A stretch of 64,000 bases of DNA from contig NZ_BOOQ01000040.1 in the NCBI RefSeq assembly GCF_016863315.1, positions 1 through 64,000 on the forward strand, given 5' to 3'. This DNA comes from Planotetraspora silvatica. GTDB lineage: Bacteria; Actinomycetota; Actinomycetes; Streptosporangiales; Streptosporangiaceae. A program made the position numbers and the translations under genes. The stretch's first letter is position 1; each line of letters starts with the position of its first letter. Of the stretch, positions 34,523 to 42,839 are shown piece after piece. The notes below the pieces were generated by a model, which did no database searches, was not told the DNA's origin, and worked only from the letters and a program-made list of their open reading frames with translations.

Positions 34523-35112
34523 CGGGCGTCCACTTTCAGGATTCGGTAGGCGGCGCGGGAGGCGAGCCGGGAGGTCGGCCGGCCCTGTTCGCCGAGCCAG
34601 CGCTGCAGGGAGTCGGAGCCGAGGTGCTTCTGGACGACCAGGTAGGCCGAGCCGCCGGGCGCGAGGCGGTCCAGCCAGCGCGTGAGCATCTCGTGGAGGG
34701 CCGTCTTGCCGATGCGGATCGCGGGGTTGGACCAGATGGCCTGGAACCGCACGTCGTCCGGCACCTCGTCGGGATGGAGCGACCTTACTTTGTCAAGGCC
34801 GGCGCTCTCGGCGTTCCGCTTGCAGAGCTCCACGGAACGGCGGTTGACGTCGACGGCCCAGACCGTCGCGCCGGGCGCCCTGGACGCCATGGTCAGCGCG
34901 ATCGGGCCGTACCCGCAGCCCAGGTCGAGCAGGTCACCCTCCCCGGGCGGCGGTGGCACGGTCTCCAGCAGCACGCGCGTGCCGGAGTCGACCCGGTCGG
35001 GAGAGAACACGCCCCGGTCGGTCTCCAGCCGCAGATGCAGATCCGGGAGGACCAGGTTGACCATGCCGGGACGGCTGGCCGCCTGGGGGCTTTCCTCGAA
35101 GTAATGTGCCAC
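34519..35112 (-). CDS. RsmC-like small-domain methyltransferase
   Basis: A 197-residue class I SAM-dependent methyltransferase. GDLLDLGCGYGPIALTMA (motif I) and IWSNPAIRIGK (the NPP-type motif, here NPA) fit the MTS/RsmC family, which methylates guanine N2 in 16S rRNA; the exact target is unproven. The GTG at 35112 is supported by TACGTT (complement of 35120-35125) seven bases upstream. Shares an operon with the downstream SpoU methylase. Confidence 0.85.
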   Translation of the reverse strand: MAHYFEESPQAASRPGMVNLVLPDLHLRLETDRGVFSPDRVDSGTRVLLETVPPPPGEGDLLDLGCGYGPIALTMASRAPGATVWAVDVNRRSVELCKRNAESAGLDKVRSLHPDEVPDDVRFQAIWSNPAIRIGKTALHEMLTRWLDRLAPGGSAYLVVQKHLGSDSLQRWLGEQGRPTSRLASRAAYRILKVDAR

Positions 35113-35155
35113 GTGCACAAACGTACCAACGCCTGGCAGCGGTGATCGCCGGTCG

Positions 35156-35194
35156 CCGCTGTCCACAGGTCTGTGGACATCCTGTGGACAGCGG
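35156..35194. terminator. Hairpin with three TGTCCACAG copies
   Basis: CCGCTGTCCACAG (35156-35168) pairs perfectly with CTGTGGACAGCGG (35182-35194), and the loop contains another CTGTGGACA (35171-35179). It lies just after the VWA stop codon and is the likely terminator of the MoxR-DUF58-VWA operon. The 9-mers also resemble the actinobacterial DnaA box (TTGTCCACA) with one mismatch. Confidence 0.6.
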
Positions 35195-35216
35195 TGTGGG
35201 TGACCGGTGCGGGCCG

Positions 35217-36164
35217 CTACGGTATGCGGGAGCCCAGGAGCATCGCCGACGCGGCGACGAGCAGGCCGGCGATGATCGCCCCGATGAGGAACCGCTGAGT
35301 GATCTCCTCGTGGACGACGCGGTAGCCGAGCGACGTGCCGATCTGGGAGTACACGTCCCGAAGTTCGCTGCCCGACTCCGCGGCGTAGGCGCGGCCGCCC
35401 GTTCCGTCCGACAAGGACTTCAGCGTCGTCTTGTTGACCGGGACCTGCACCGGCCTGTTGTCGATGTTCACCGTTCCCTCCGGCGTGCCGTACGCGATGG
35501 TCGAGACCGGCACCTTGGCGCCGACGGACGCCTCGATGGCCTCGTTGACCGACCTGCCGGAGGTGTTGTCCCCGTCGGACAGGAGCACGATCGCGGACGG
35601 GGGCGGGTCGGTGACCGCCCGCTGGTCGAAGGACCGGATCGAGTCGAGGGAGTTGAAGACGGCCTCGCCGATCGCGGTGCCCGGCCGCGTGGTCAGGTTG
35701 GAGATCGCGGTGGTGACGGCCACGTGGTCGGTCGTGGGGGAGATGACCACGGCCGCCGACCTGGCGAAGGCCACCACGCCGACGTTGAACCGCTCCGGCA
35801 GGTCGTCGACGAACTGCTGGGCGGCCTGCTTGGCGGCGATCAGGCGGGTGGGCGGGACGTCCGCGGACTCCATCGACAACGAGATGTCCACTGCGATGAT
35901 GATGGTCGCACGGTCGCGGGGCACCCGTACGGCGTCGGCGGGCCTGGCGGATCCGAAGACGAGCAGGATCAGCATCACCAGGAACAGCGCCGCGGGCACG
36001 TGCCGGCGCCAGGCCGGGCGCTCGGGGGCGACCAGCGAGAGCAACGCCAGGTTGGTGAAGCGCACCGCGTAGCGGCGGCGGGTCAGCTGCACCACCACGT
36101 AGCCGGCGGCGAGCGCCGCGACCAGGGTGAACAACCAGAGCCAGCCGGGAGAAAGGAAGATCAC
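35217..36164 (-). CDS. VWA-domain membrane protein (BatA type)
   Basis: A 315-residue protein with two N-terminal helices, a von Willebrand factor A domain with a complete MIDAS start ([13 protein letters not shown], DxSxS) and [10 protein letters not shown], and a C-terminal helix near residues 293-312. In MoxR-linked systems such proteins are chaperoned by the AAA ATPase and act in envelope or stress functions. GTG 36164 overlaps the DUF58 stop by four bases (GTGA). Confidence 0.88.
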   Translation of the reverse strand: MIFLSPGWLWLFTLVAALAAGYVVVQLTRRRYAVRFTNLALLSLVAPERPAWRRHVPAALFLVMLILLVFGSARPADAVRVPRDRATIIIAVDISLSMESADVPPTRLIAAKQAAQQFVDDLPERFNVGVVAFARSAAVVISPTTDHVAVTTAISNLTTRPGTAIGEAVFNSLDSIRSFDQRAVTDPPPSAIVLLSDGDNTSGRSVNEAIEASVGAKVPVSTIAYGTPEGTVNIDNRPVQVPVNKTTLKSLSDGTGGRAYAAESGSELRDVYSQIGTSLGYRVVHEEITQRFLIGAIIAGLLVAASAMLLGSRIP

Positions 36165-37084
36165 TTCGCCGCTCCCCTGGTGGAGGCACTCCGGCGCATC
36201 AGGTACGCGGTCCGCCGCTGCCGCAGGACGAACTGGGCGATGTCGAAGACCCAGTCCCGGTCGGTGCGCAGGACCAGGTGGGCGGCGCCGCAGCGGCGCA
36301 GGGCGATCCGGTTGGACTCCCGCTGGGCCTCGGCCGCGGCGGCGTATCTCTCCCGGATCTCCCGCGACAGGTAGATGTCGCGGCTGCGCCCGGTTTCGGG
36401 GTCGGCGAGGGTGATCAGGCCCACGTCGGGCAGTTCGAGTTCGCGCGGGTCGATGACCTCCACGGCGAGCACCTGGTGGCGGGAGGCGAGCCGGCGCAGG
36501 GCGGGCTCCCACCCGTCCGGGTCGTCGAGGAAGTCCGAGACGATCACGCGCAGCCCCCGCTTGCGGTGGGCGGCGGCCATCATCTCGATCGCCGGGCCCA
36601 GTTCGACCGAGCCGCCGGACGGCGGAGCGCTCAGGAGGGAGTGCAGCAGCGCGTAGAGCGGCGGCCGTCCCGGGCGGGCCGGATAACGGTGGACATCGTC
36701 GCCGTGCAGGATGTAGGCGCCGAACCGGTCGCCGACGCGGCTGGCCAGGAACCCGATGGCGCCGACGGCGGAGATGACCAGGTCGCGCTTGGCGACGTCG
36801 GCCGTGCCGAAGTCCATGCTGGCCGACAGGTCGGCCAGCGCCCACGTCTCCAGCTCCCGGTCGGCGATGAGGTCGCGCACGTGCGGGGTGGTGGTGCGGG
36901 CGGTGACGGCCCAGTCCATCCGGCGGACGTCGTCCTCACCCGGCACGTAGACGCGGGTGTCGCCGAGTTCGCTCCCCGGCCCCGGGATCAGCCCCTGGTG
37001 GCCACCGTGCAGCAGGCCGTCGAGCCGCCGCACGACGGTGAGCTCCAGGCGCCGCAGCGCCTGGTCCGGCGTGGCCGGGCTCAT
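36161..37084 (-). CDS. DUF58 domain protein
   Basis: A 307-residue DUF58 protein, the usual middle gene of MoxR operons. [24 protein letters not shown]-like core (two parts, about residues 41-64) is the family signature, and a VWA-like fold is suggested by [11 protein letters not shown]. It lies 7 bp after the moxR stop. Function unknown; cytoplasmic. Confidence 0.9.
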   Translation of the reverse strand: MSPATPDQALRRLELTVVRRLDGLLHGGHQGLIPGPGSELGDTRVYVPGEDDVRRMDWAVTARTTTPHVRDLIADRELETWALADLSASMDFGTADVAKRDLVISAVGAIGFLASRVGDRFGAYILHGDDVHRYPARPGRPPLYALLHSLLSAPPSGGSVELGPAIEMMAAAHRKRGLRVIVSDFLDDPDGWEPALRRLASRHQVLAVEVIDPRELELPDVGLITLADPETGRSRDIYLSREIRERYAAAAEAQRESNRIALRRCGAAHLVLRTDRDWVFDIAQFVLRQRRTAYLMRRSASTRGAAK

Positions 37085-37091
37085 CGGCCGA

Positions 37092-38141
37092 TCACCGGGG
37101 ACCCTGGTTGTTCCACACGACGAGAGGCGGCGGCACCGCCATCAGGATCTGGCGCACCACGCTCTCGGCGTCGACGTCGTCGGCCAGCGCGTCGAAGGTG
37201 AGCATCAGCCGGTGCGACATCACGTCGACGGCGACGTCCCGGACGTCGTCGGGCAGCAGGTAGTCGCGGCCCCGCAGGAGGGCGAGCGCACGCCCGGCCG
37301 CGATCAGGCCCAGGGTCGCCCGGGGGCTGACGCCGATCTCGATGATCTCCTCCAGGTCGCGCAGGCCGTAATCGGACGGCGTGCGGGTGGCCATGACCAG
37401 CCGGACGACGTAGTCGGCGACGAGCTGGTGCACCGACACCTCCTCGGCCATCTCCTGCAGCCGGAGCAGCCGCTCGGGATCGAGCACCGGGCCGGCCACC
37501 GGCGGGCGGACGCTCATCCGCTGCAGGATCTCCAGCTCCTCGTGGGCGCTCGGATGCGAGACCCGGACCTTGAACAGGAACCGGTCGCGCTGCACCTCGG
37601 GCAGCGGGTAGACGCCTTCGGACTCGATGGGGTTCTGCGTCGCCAGCACGATGAACGGCCTCGGCAGGCGGTGGGTCCGGCCGGCCAGGGTGACCTGCCG
37701 CTCGGCCATGACCTCGAGCAGGGCCGACTGGACCTTCGCCGGCGCGCGGTTGATCTCGTCGGCCAGCAGGAAGTTGACGAACACCGGCCCGAGCTCGATG
37801 TCGAACCGTTCGGTGCTCGGGTGGTAGACGCGGGTGCCGACGATGTCGCTCGGCACGAGGTCGGGGGTGAACTGGATCCGGGCGAACGTGCCGCCCACGA
37901 CCGTGGCCAGCGTGGAGGCGGCGAGGGTCTTGGCCACGCCGGGCACGCCTTCGAGGAGGCAGTGCCCTCGTGCCAGCAGGGCCACCAGCAGCCGCTCCAC
38001 CATGTGGTCCTGGCCGACGATCACACGTCGTACCTCGTCGAGGGCGTCACGGAGCAGCCCGACGTCCGCCGCCCCGGCGTCCGCCTGGGTCGCGATCGCC
38101 TTGCCCGGCTCCGGGTCACTGAGTTCATCGGCAACGCTCAT
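37092..38141 (-). CDS. MoxR family AAA ATPase
   Basis: A 349-residue AAA+ ATPase. Walker A is EGVPGVAKT (about residues 64-72), Walker B FLLADEINRAP, sensor 1 VLATQNP; the C-terminal lid follows GLRDLEEIIEIGVSPRA. MoxR ATPases act as chaperones for maturation of complexes containing VWA proteins, here the two downstream products. First gene of a three-gene operon (moxR, DUF58, VWA) with tight spacing. Confidence 0.92.
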   Translation of the reverse strand: MSVADELSDPEPGKAIATQADAGAADVGLLRDALDEVRRVIVGQDHMVERLLVALLARGHCLLEGVPGVAKTLAASTLATVVGGTFARIQFTPDLVPSDIVGTRVYHPSTERFDIELGPVFVNFLLADEINRAPAKVQSALLEVMAERQVTLAGRTHRLPRPFIVLATQNPIESEGVYPLPEVQRDRFLFKVRVSHPSAHEELEILQRMSVRPPVAGPVLDPERLLRLQEMAEEVSVHQLVADYVVRLVMATRTPSDYGLRDLEEIIEIGVSPRATLGLIAAGRALALLRGRDYLLPDDVRDVAVDVMSHRLMLTFDALADDVDAESVVRQILMAVPPPLVVWNNQGPR

Positions 38142-38198
38142 GCACGTTATTCAATCGTGACTCGGCGGGAGAATCCATTTCTCTCCCTTTTGCCCGCC

Positions 38199-38278
38199 GG
38201 GCCGCGGAACGACACACCGCCCCAACGGCTGTCTTTCCTGAGAGCGACGGTCACAGCTCCCCAGTACGGCGACCCGCC
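38199..38278. pseudogene. Degenerate copy of the 5' end of the pseudokinase gene
   Basis: This 80-bp stretch matches 38801-38882, the leader and first codons of the pseudokinase-like gene 0.6 kb downstream. Shared blocks include CGGGCCGCGGAACGAC and CAGTACGGCGACCCGCC. The homologous start codon has become ACG, and the match ends inside the coding region, so it is a remnant of a duplicated or partly deleted gene. Confidence 0.65.
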
Positions 38279-38331
38279 AATCAATGGGCCCAACCGTGGA
38301 CGATCATGCATTTTGCGGCCATTGTGGCTCT

Positions 38332-38787
38332 ATGCCGGAGATGGACGACAAACGCGGGGCGCTCACGCTGGCTCTCGACCACGCGTGGCGGTGGTACGAG
38401 TACCACCTCACCATGGCCTCCCAGGTGGTCAACTACTTCCTGATCGTGACCGCGGTGCTGACGACGGCGTATGCCACCGCGCTCAGCTCCCACCTGTACG
38501 GCGCGGCGGTTGCGGTGGATCTTGTGAGCGCGGTCGTCACCTTCGCCACCTACATGGAGGGAACGCGGCTGCGCACCATGGCGATGCAGGCGGAAGAGGC
38601 CGTCGCCACGATCGAGGACCAGCTCGCCGCAGACCTCGACATGGCGGCCCTGCGCCTCGTCGCGCTTCATCGAAGCCGCCTTCGGTCCCGCAGGATGTCC
38701 TTCCCGGGCGCACTCGCCGCCCCGCTCGCGCTGCTCGCGTTCCTGGCGAGCGTCTGCGGCGGGCTGTACGCACTGCTCGGGCACTGA
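38332..38787 (+). CDS. Small membrane protein with cytoplasmic helical linker
   Basis: A 151-residue protein not recognised by family. Two membrane helices at about residues 32-80 (VVNYFLIVTAVLTTAYATAL, VDLVSAVVTFATY), then an amphipathic cytosolic segment and a third helix near 128-148. The gene is bracketed by the two copies of the pseudokinase 5' sequence, so it may have been inserted or trapped between them. Start is ATG 38332; another ATG lies at 38341. Confidence 0.6.
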   Translation: MPEMDDKRGALTLALDHAWRWYEYHLTMASQVVNYFLIVTAVLTTAYATALSSHLYGAAVAVDLVSAVVTFATYMEGTRLRTMAMQAEEAVATIEDQLAADLDMAALRLVALHRSRLRSRRMSFPGALAAPLALLAFLASVCGGLYALLGH

Positions 38788-38800
38788 GCGCCGCCGGGTG

Positions 38801-38882
38801 CGGGCCGCGGAACGACGCACCTCCCGTGCGCGTGTGTTTTCATGAGGGTGATGGTCACTCCGCTGCAGTACGGCGACCCGCC
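38801..38882. repeat. Intact partner of the 80-bp duplication
   Basis: Partner of 38199-38278. It includes the leader and first 14 codons of the pseudokinase-like gene. The two copies are direct repeats separated by about 520 bp that contain the small membrane protein gene. Confidence 0.7.
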
Positions 38883-39606
38883 CCACCTGGGGCCCTTTGT
38901 GTTGCAGGCACGGCTGCGCACGGCGCCGGCCGGGCTCGTCTACCTGGGGCAGGCCCCGGACGGCCGCGCGGTGTCGGTGGCCGTGCTCACCAGCGGCGCG
39001 GCGCTCGACGCGGCCGCGAGGGACCGGTTCGTCACCGCCATCAGGGACGCCGAGCAACCTCGCGCGGGCGTCCTCGGCTGGGGCGCCTCACTGCTGCACC
39101 GCGTCCGCGGGCGGGTCTTGCCCGACGCGCCTCCGGTCGTGGCCATGCACGACGGGCGGGCGCCGTGGGTGGCCGTGCCGTACGTGCCGGGTGGGCCGGG
39201 AGCCGAGCGCTTCCTCGACCCGGTGATGGTGTCGGGAACCCTGATCGGCGAGCGGCACGGGCCCGAGTTCGTGCCGCACTGGCTGGGCGACCGCAATCCC
39301 GCGTTCCCCGGACCGCCGCCCCCGCCTCCGCCGCCGCTCGGTACGCGGCGTCAAGTGGTGCTCGCCTCGGCGCTGCTGGCCACGCTGACCCTGCTGATGA
39401 TGGTCATGTTGTGGCTGCTGGTCTTCCGCGGCGACGAGGACCAGGAGCCGGCGCGGCCGCTCCCCGCCACGAACTTCGTTCCGACGCCGCCGCCCGTGCC
39501 GACGTCGCCGGAACCGCAGGAGCCCTCGCCCACCCCGTCGGGCGGCGGCCCGGGCAGCCAGAGCCCGTTGCCCCGGAGCAGCGACGACGGCGGGCAGGAC
39601 ATCTGA
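38842..39606 (+). CDS. Truncated kinase-like membrane protein
   Basis: A 254-residue protein. Its first 130 residues resemble the start of an actinobacterial Ser/Thr protein kinase lobe (LGPFVLQARLRTAPAGLVYLGQ, then VSVAVLTSGAALDAAARDRF, PWVAVPYVPG) but the catalytic-lobe HRD and DFG motifs are missing, and the glycine-rich loop and lysine are altered. A poly-proline run (GPPPPPPPPLG), one membrane helix (about 176-196) and a Pro/Ser/Thr-rich outside tail follow. It is best called a pseudokinase-like membrane protein of unknown role. Confidence 0.6.
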   Translation: MRVMVTPLQYGDPPHLGPFVLQARLRTAPAGLVYLGQAPDGRAVSVAVLTSGAALDAAARDRFVTAIRDAEQPRAGVLGWGASLLHRVRGRVLPDAPPVVAMHDGRAPWVAVPYVPGGPGAERFLDPVMVSGTLIGERHGPEFVPHWLGDRNPAFPGPPPPPPPPLGTRRQVVLASALLATLTLLMMVMLWLLVFRGDEDQEPARPLPATNFVPTPPPVPTSPEPQEPSPTPSGGGPGSQSPLPRSSDDGGQDI

Positions 39607-39716
39607 CCCGCGAGTGGTCACCCCTGTGATGATGTGATTTGTCGGGCGGCTAACCTCGGCCTAGCCGACCGCGCGTCGCAGAGCGCCGTCGAACACACAC
39701 TGGGGGACGCGCCGCG

Positions 39717-40478
39717 ATGCAGGCCGGACAGATCGTGCTCCTGCTTCTGGCGGCGCTGGCCGCGGGATGGGTCGACGCCGTCGTGGGCGGGGGCGGACTG
39801 CTTCAGCTCCCTGTGCTGATCCTCGCGGGCCTGTCGCCCGTGCAGGCGCTGGCCACCAACAAGTCCGCGGCCATCTTCGGCACGGCGTCCGCCGCGGTGA
39901 CGTACGTGCGGGGCACGAAGCTGGACCGGGCCGTGGCCGTACCGGCGGGTGTGCTCGCGGTGGTGTTCGCCGGCCTGGGCGCGGCGTCGGCGGCCCTGCT
40001 GGACGCCTCGATGCTCAAGCCGCTGGTGATGGTCGTGCTGCTGGTGGTCGCGGCGTTCGTGACGTTCCGGCCCGCTTTCGGGAGGTTGCCGCACCCGCAC
40101 CTCCGGACGAGGACCCGCGTCGTGACCGCCGTCGGGATCGCCGGCGTCGCGATCGCGTTCTACGACGGCATCCTCGGCCCGGGGACGGGGACGTTCCTGC
40201 TCATCGCGTTCACCTCCCTGCTGGGGATGGACTTCGTGCACGCCTCCGCGACGGCGAAGGTGATCAACACGGGCACGAACCTCGGCGCGCTGATCGTGTT
40301 CGGCGCCCAGGGACATGTGATGTGGGCGCTCGGCCTGGGCATGGCCGTGTGCAACATCGCCGGCGCGCAGCTGGGGGTGCGGATGGCGTTGCGCCGCGGC
40401 GCGGGGTTCGTGCGGATCGTCCTGCTGTGCGTGGTGACCGTGCTGGTCCTGAAGCTCGGCTACGAGACGTTCGCCTGA
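39717..40478 (+). CDS. TSUP/TauE-SafE family permease
   Basis: A 253-residue membrane protein of the sulfite-exporter TauE/SafE family with about eight helices. The duplicated signature is seen in GWVDAVVGGGGLLQLPVL (residues 15-32) and AFYDGILGPGTGTFLLIAF. It may move sulfite, sulfoacetate or another small anion. It converges with the MFS gene and the two coding regions overlap by 19 bp. Confidence 0.9.
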   Translation: MQAGQIVLLLLAALAAGWVDAVVGGGGLLQLPVLILAGLSPVQALATNKSAAIFGTASAAVTYVRGTKLDRAVAVPAGVLAVVFAGLGAASAALLDASMLKPLVMVVLLVVAAFVTFRPAFGRLPHPHLRTRTRVVTAVGIAGVAIAFYDGILGPGTGTFLLIAFTSLLGMDFVHASATAKVINTGTNLGALIVFGAQGHVMWALGLGMAVCNIAGAQLGVRMALRRGAGFVRIVLLCVVTVLVLKLGYETFA

Positions 40479-41755
40479 GCGGGCGCGGCGGAGGTCGTTC
40501 CGCCGGTGCGCACCGGCCGTACGGCGGGAGCGGCGAGGGCGACGAGGAGCGTCAGCAGGGCGGGGACGAACAGGGCCCTCGGCAGCGTGACGAGCTCCGC
40601 GAGGGCGCCGATAATCACCGGGCCGGCGAGGAAACCGGTGTATCCGAGGCTCGCCACCGTCGCGAGCGCACGCCCGGACTGTGCCGGGTCGCGGTGCCCG
40701 GCGGCGGAGAAGACCTGCGGGATGACGCACGACAGCCCCGCGCCGAACAGCGCGAACCCGATCACTCCGGCGACCGGCGTGCCGATCACGAGGTTGACCG
40801 CGAGGCCCACGGCGCCGAGCAGACCGCACCCGCGCACCAGGGCCACCGGGCCCAGGCGGGCGGCGAGCCGGTCGCCGGCGAAGCGCCCGGCCGTCATCAT
40901 GATCGAGAAGGCGGCGAAGGCGGCGGCGGCGAAGCCGGGGGAGGAGCCGAGGTCGTCGTGCAGGTAGACCGAACTCCAGTCGGCTGAGGCTCCCTCGCCG
41001 ATGAGACCGCAGAAGGCCAGCACGCCGAGGAAGAACGCGCCTTGCGGCAGCCGACGGCGGGGCGCGGCGGTCCGGCGATCGGAGGCGGCCTCTTGAGGGG
41101 CGGCCTCTTCGGGGGTGATCTCTTGCTGGGTGGCCTCGGGCGCGCCGAGCGCGGCCGAGTGCGGCTCCCGGGGGTGGGGGGTGTCGCGCAGGGCCCAGCG
41201 GGCGGACAGCACGGCGACGACCAGGATGATCGCCCCGGCCACCGCGAACGTGGCGGCAGGCCCGGCCTCGGCGTGGGCGAACAGCCCGCCCAGCGCCGAC
41301 CCGATGAAGCCTCCGACGCTGAACACGGCGTGGAACGCCGACATGATGGGCCGGCCGTACGCGCGTTCGACGGTGACGGCGTTGGCGTTCATCGAGACGT
41401 CGAGCGTGCCGTTGACCACGCCGAACAGGAACAAGGTCAGCGCGAGCACCGGCAGATCGGGCGCGAGGGCGGGGAGCACCAGGGCGGCTCCCTGGGCGAT
41501 GGCCGCCGGGATCATGACGCGGTCGCTCCCGTACCTGTCGACGAGACGGCCGATGATCAGCATTCCGGTGATGGCGCCCGCCGCGACGCCGAGCAGGGCC
41601 AGGCTCAGGCGGCCGTCCGAGAGGGCGAGGTCCTCCTTGATGGCGGGGATGCGGGCAGTCCAGGTGCCGATGGCCATCCCGGCGAGCAGGAACAGCCCGA
41701 AGACGGCGAGGCGGGCGCGCCGCAGGGACGGCCGGGCGGTGGCGAGTAGCGCCAT
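40460..41755 (-). CDS. MFS transporter
   Basis: A 431-residue twelve-helix major-facilitator protein of the fucose permease/BtlA-like type, with GMAIGTWTARIPAIKEDLALSD near the N-terminus and an Ala/Glu-rich central loop (about residues 195-235). Substrate unknown. ATG 41755 is chosen over a TTG at 41770. It begins 37 bp from the 53-bp array B, which fills its upstream region. Confidence 0.88.
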   Translation of the reverse strand: MALLATARPSLRRARLAVFGLFLLAGMAIGTWTARIPAIKEDLALSDGRLSLALLGVAAGAITGMLIIGRLVDRYGSDRVMIPAAIAQGAALVLPALAPDLPVLALTLFLFGVVNGTLDVSMNANAVTVERAYGRPIMSAFHAVFSVGGFIGSALGGLFAHAEAGPAATFAVAGAIILVVAVLSARWALRDTPHPREPHSAALGAPEATQQEITPEEAAPQEAASDRRTAAPRRRLPQGAFFLGVLAFCGLIGEGASADWSSVYLHDDLGSSPGFAAAAFAAFSIMMTAGRFAGDRLAARLGPVALVRGCGLLGAVGLAVNLVIGTPVAGVIGFALFGAGLSCVIPQVFSAAGHRDPAQSGRALATVASLGYTGFLAGPVIIGALAELVTLPRALFVPALLTLLVALAAPAVRPVRTGGTTSAAPAQANVS

Positions 41756-41791
41756 GGGGCAGGGCTCCAACGGTGAGAATGCCGGATCACT

Positions 41792-41950
41792 AAGGACGTT
41801 CGGCCAGGTGAGGGGTGACGCGGCCGAATCCGTGCATGATCACGATGCCAGAACGCGCAGGTGGGGGTGGGTTTTCCCGAAAGTGCGCATGATCACGACG
41901 GGGAGAGGTGCAGGTGAGGGGAGGCGCGGGCGAAGGTGTGCATGATCACG
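41792..41950. repeat. 53-bp repeat array B
   Basis: Three leftward units with inverted cores at 41832, 41885 (GCGCATGATCA variant) and 41938, exactly 53 bp apart. Oriented, each begins CGTGATCATGC(A/G)C, then TTCG, then a CACCTG block. One period further left, at 41791, a degenerate AGTGATCCGGCAT is found in the MFS leader. Located between the DeoR regulator 3' end and the MFS 5' end. Confidence 0.9.
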
Positions 41951-41955
41951 CGGGG

Positions 41956-42009
41956 GGGTCATGCGGGTCATGCGGGTCATGCGGGTCGTGCGGGTCGTGC
42001 GGATCAGGC
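41956..42009. repeat. 9-bp tandem repeat at DeoR gene end
   Basis: Six units of GGGTCATGC (later GGGTCGTGC, last GGATCAGGC) run without interruption from array B into the DeoR stop codon (42004-42006). Confidence 0.85.
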
Positions 42010-42768
42010 GGAGGGGATGCGGACGGTCACGCCGGCGGCGGTCAGGGCGTCGTGCTGCTCCCGGGGGATGCCGTCGTCGGTGACGACCACGTCCAGCTTG
42101 TCGAGCGTGCAGACCGCGCCGAACGCCGTGCGGGAGAACTTTCCCGAGTCGCAGGCCACCACGACCCGGCGGGCGGCCGCGATGGCGGCCTTTTTGACCG
42201 CGACCTCCGGCAGGTCGTGGGCGGTCAGTCCGTGCTCGGCCGACAGGCCGCAACACCCGATGACCGCGGTGTCGAAGCGCAAGGCCCTGATGGAGGTCTC
42301 GGTCAGCGGGCCGACGAAGTCCAGCTCGTTGTGCCGTACCTCGCCTCCGGGAAGGACGAGGCGGATCCGCGGTGCGGCGGTGAGCACCTGCGTCGCCTGC
42401 AGGGCGAGCGGAAGCACGGTGAGCCGGCGGTCGTGGATCGCCCTGGCGACCTCCAGCACGGTCGTGCCGCCGTCGAGCAGCACGGCCTCGCCGTCGGCGA
42501 GCAGGCTCGCGACCTCGGCGCCGATCCGCTGCTTGGCGTCGACCGCTTCGCGCTCGCGGACGCCGAAGGGAGGTTCCTCCCCGCGCAGGAGCAGGCTGAG
42601 CGCGCCTCCGCGCACCCGCCGCACCACACCTTGCTGGGCCAGTTCGTCGAGGTCGCGGCGGATGGTCATCTCCGATACGCCGTGCAGGGCGGCGAGCTCG
42701 GTCACCGAGACGCTGTCGGAGGTCCGCAGCTCGTTCATGATGGCGCGGATCCTGTCAGCACTTTCCAT
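42004..42768 (-). CDS. DeoR family regulator
   Basis: A 254-residue DeoR-type repressor: N-terminal HTH (SVTELAALHGVSEMTIRRDLDEL, about residues 20-42) and a sugar-phosphate-binding C-terminal domain (LLDGGTTVLEVARAI, CDSGKFSRTAFGAV). It probably controls a sugar-phosphate catabolic gene; no such gene is adjacent. A GTTCA-N2-TGAAC palindrome at 42771-42782 directly upstream is a candidate autoregulatory site. Divergent from the WYL regulator. Confidence 0.9.
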   Translation of the reverse strand: MESADRIRAIMNELRTSDSVSVTELAALHGVSEMTIRRDLDELAQQGVVRRVRGGALSLLLRGEEPPFGVREREAVDAKQRIGAEVASLLADGEAVLLDGGTTVLEVARAIHDRRLTVLPLALQATQVLTAAPRIRLVLPGGEVRHNELDFVGPLTETSIRALRFDTAVIGCCGLSAEHGLTAHDLPEVAVKKAAIAAARRVVVACDSGKFSRTAFGAVCTLDKLDVVVTDDGIPREQHDALTAAGVTVRIPSA

Positions 42769-42770
42769 GC

Positions 42771-42782
42771 GTTCATTTGAAC
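42771..42782. promoter_or_regulatory. Candidate DeoR-site palindrome
   Basis: GTTCA-TT-TGAAC lies two bases upstream of the DeoR ATG; a further TTTGAAAG half-site is at 42793-42800. Likely operator of the divergent region. Confidence 0.45.
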
Positions 42783-42806
42783 ACCATCAATGTTTGAAAG
42801 CAAATA

Positions 42807-42823
42807 AATCTACATTGTAAAGG
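42807..42823. promoter_or_regulatory. ATCTACATTGTAAAGG motif, copy 1
   Basis: This AT-rich motif with a TACA-T-TGTA palindrome sits between the divergent DeoR and WYL genes, immediately upstream of a CAGACT -10-like box (42827-42832) seven bases before the WYL start. The same 16-mer occurs at 44740 and 57556. It could be the WYL regulator's operator. Confidence 0.55.
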
Positions 42824-42839
42824 TGGCAGACTGAAGCGC

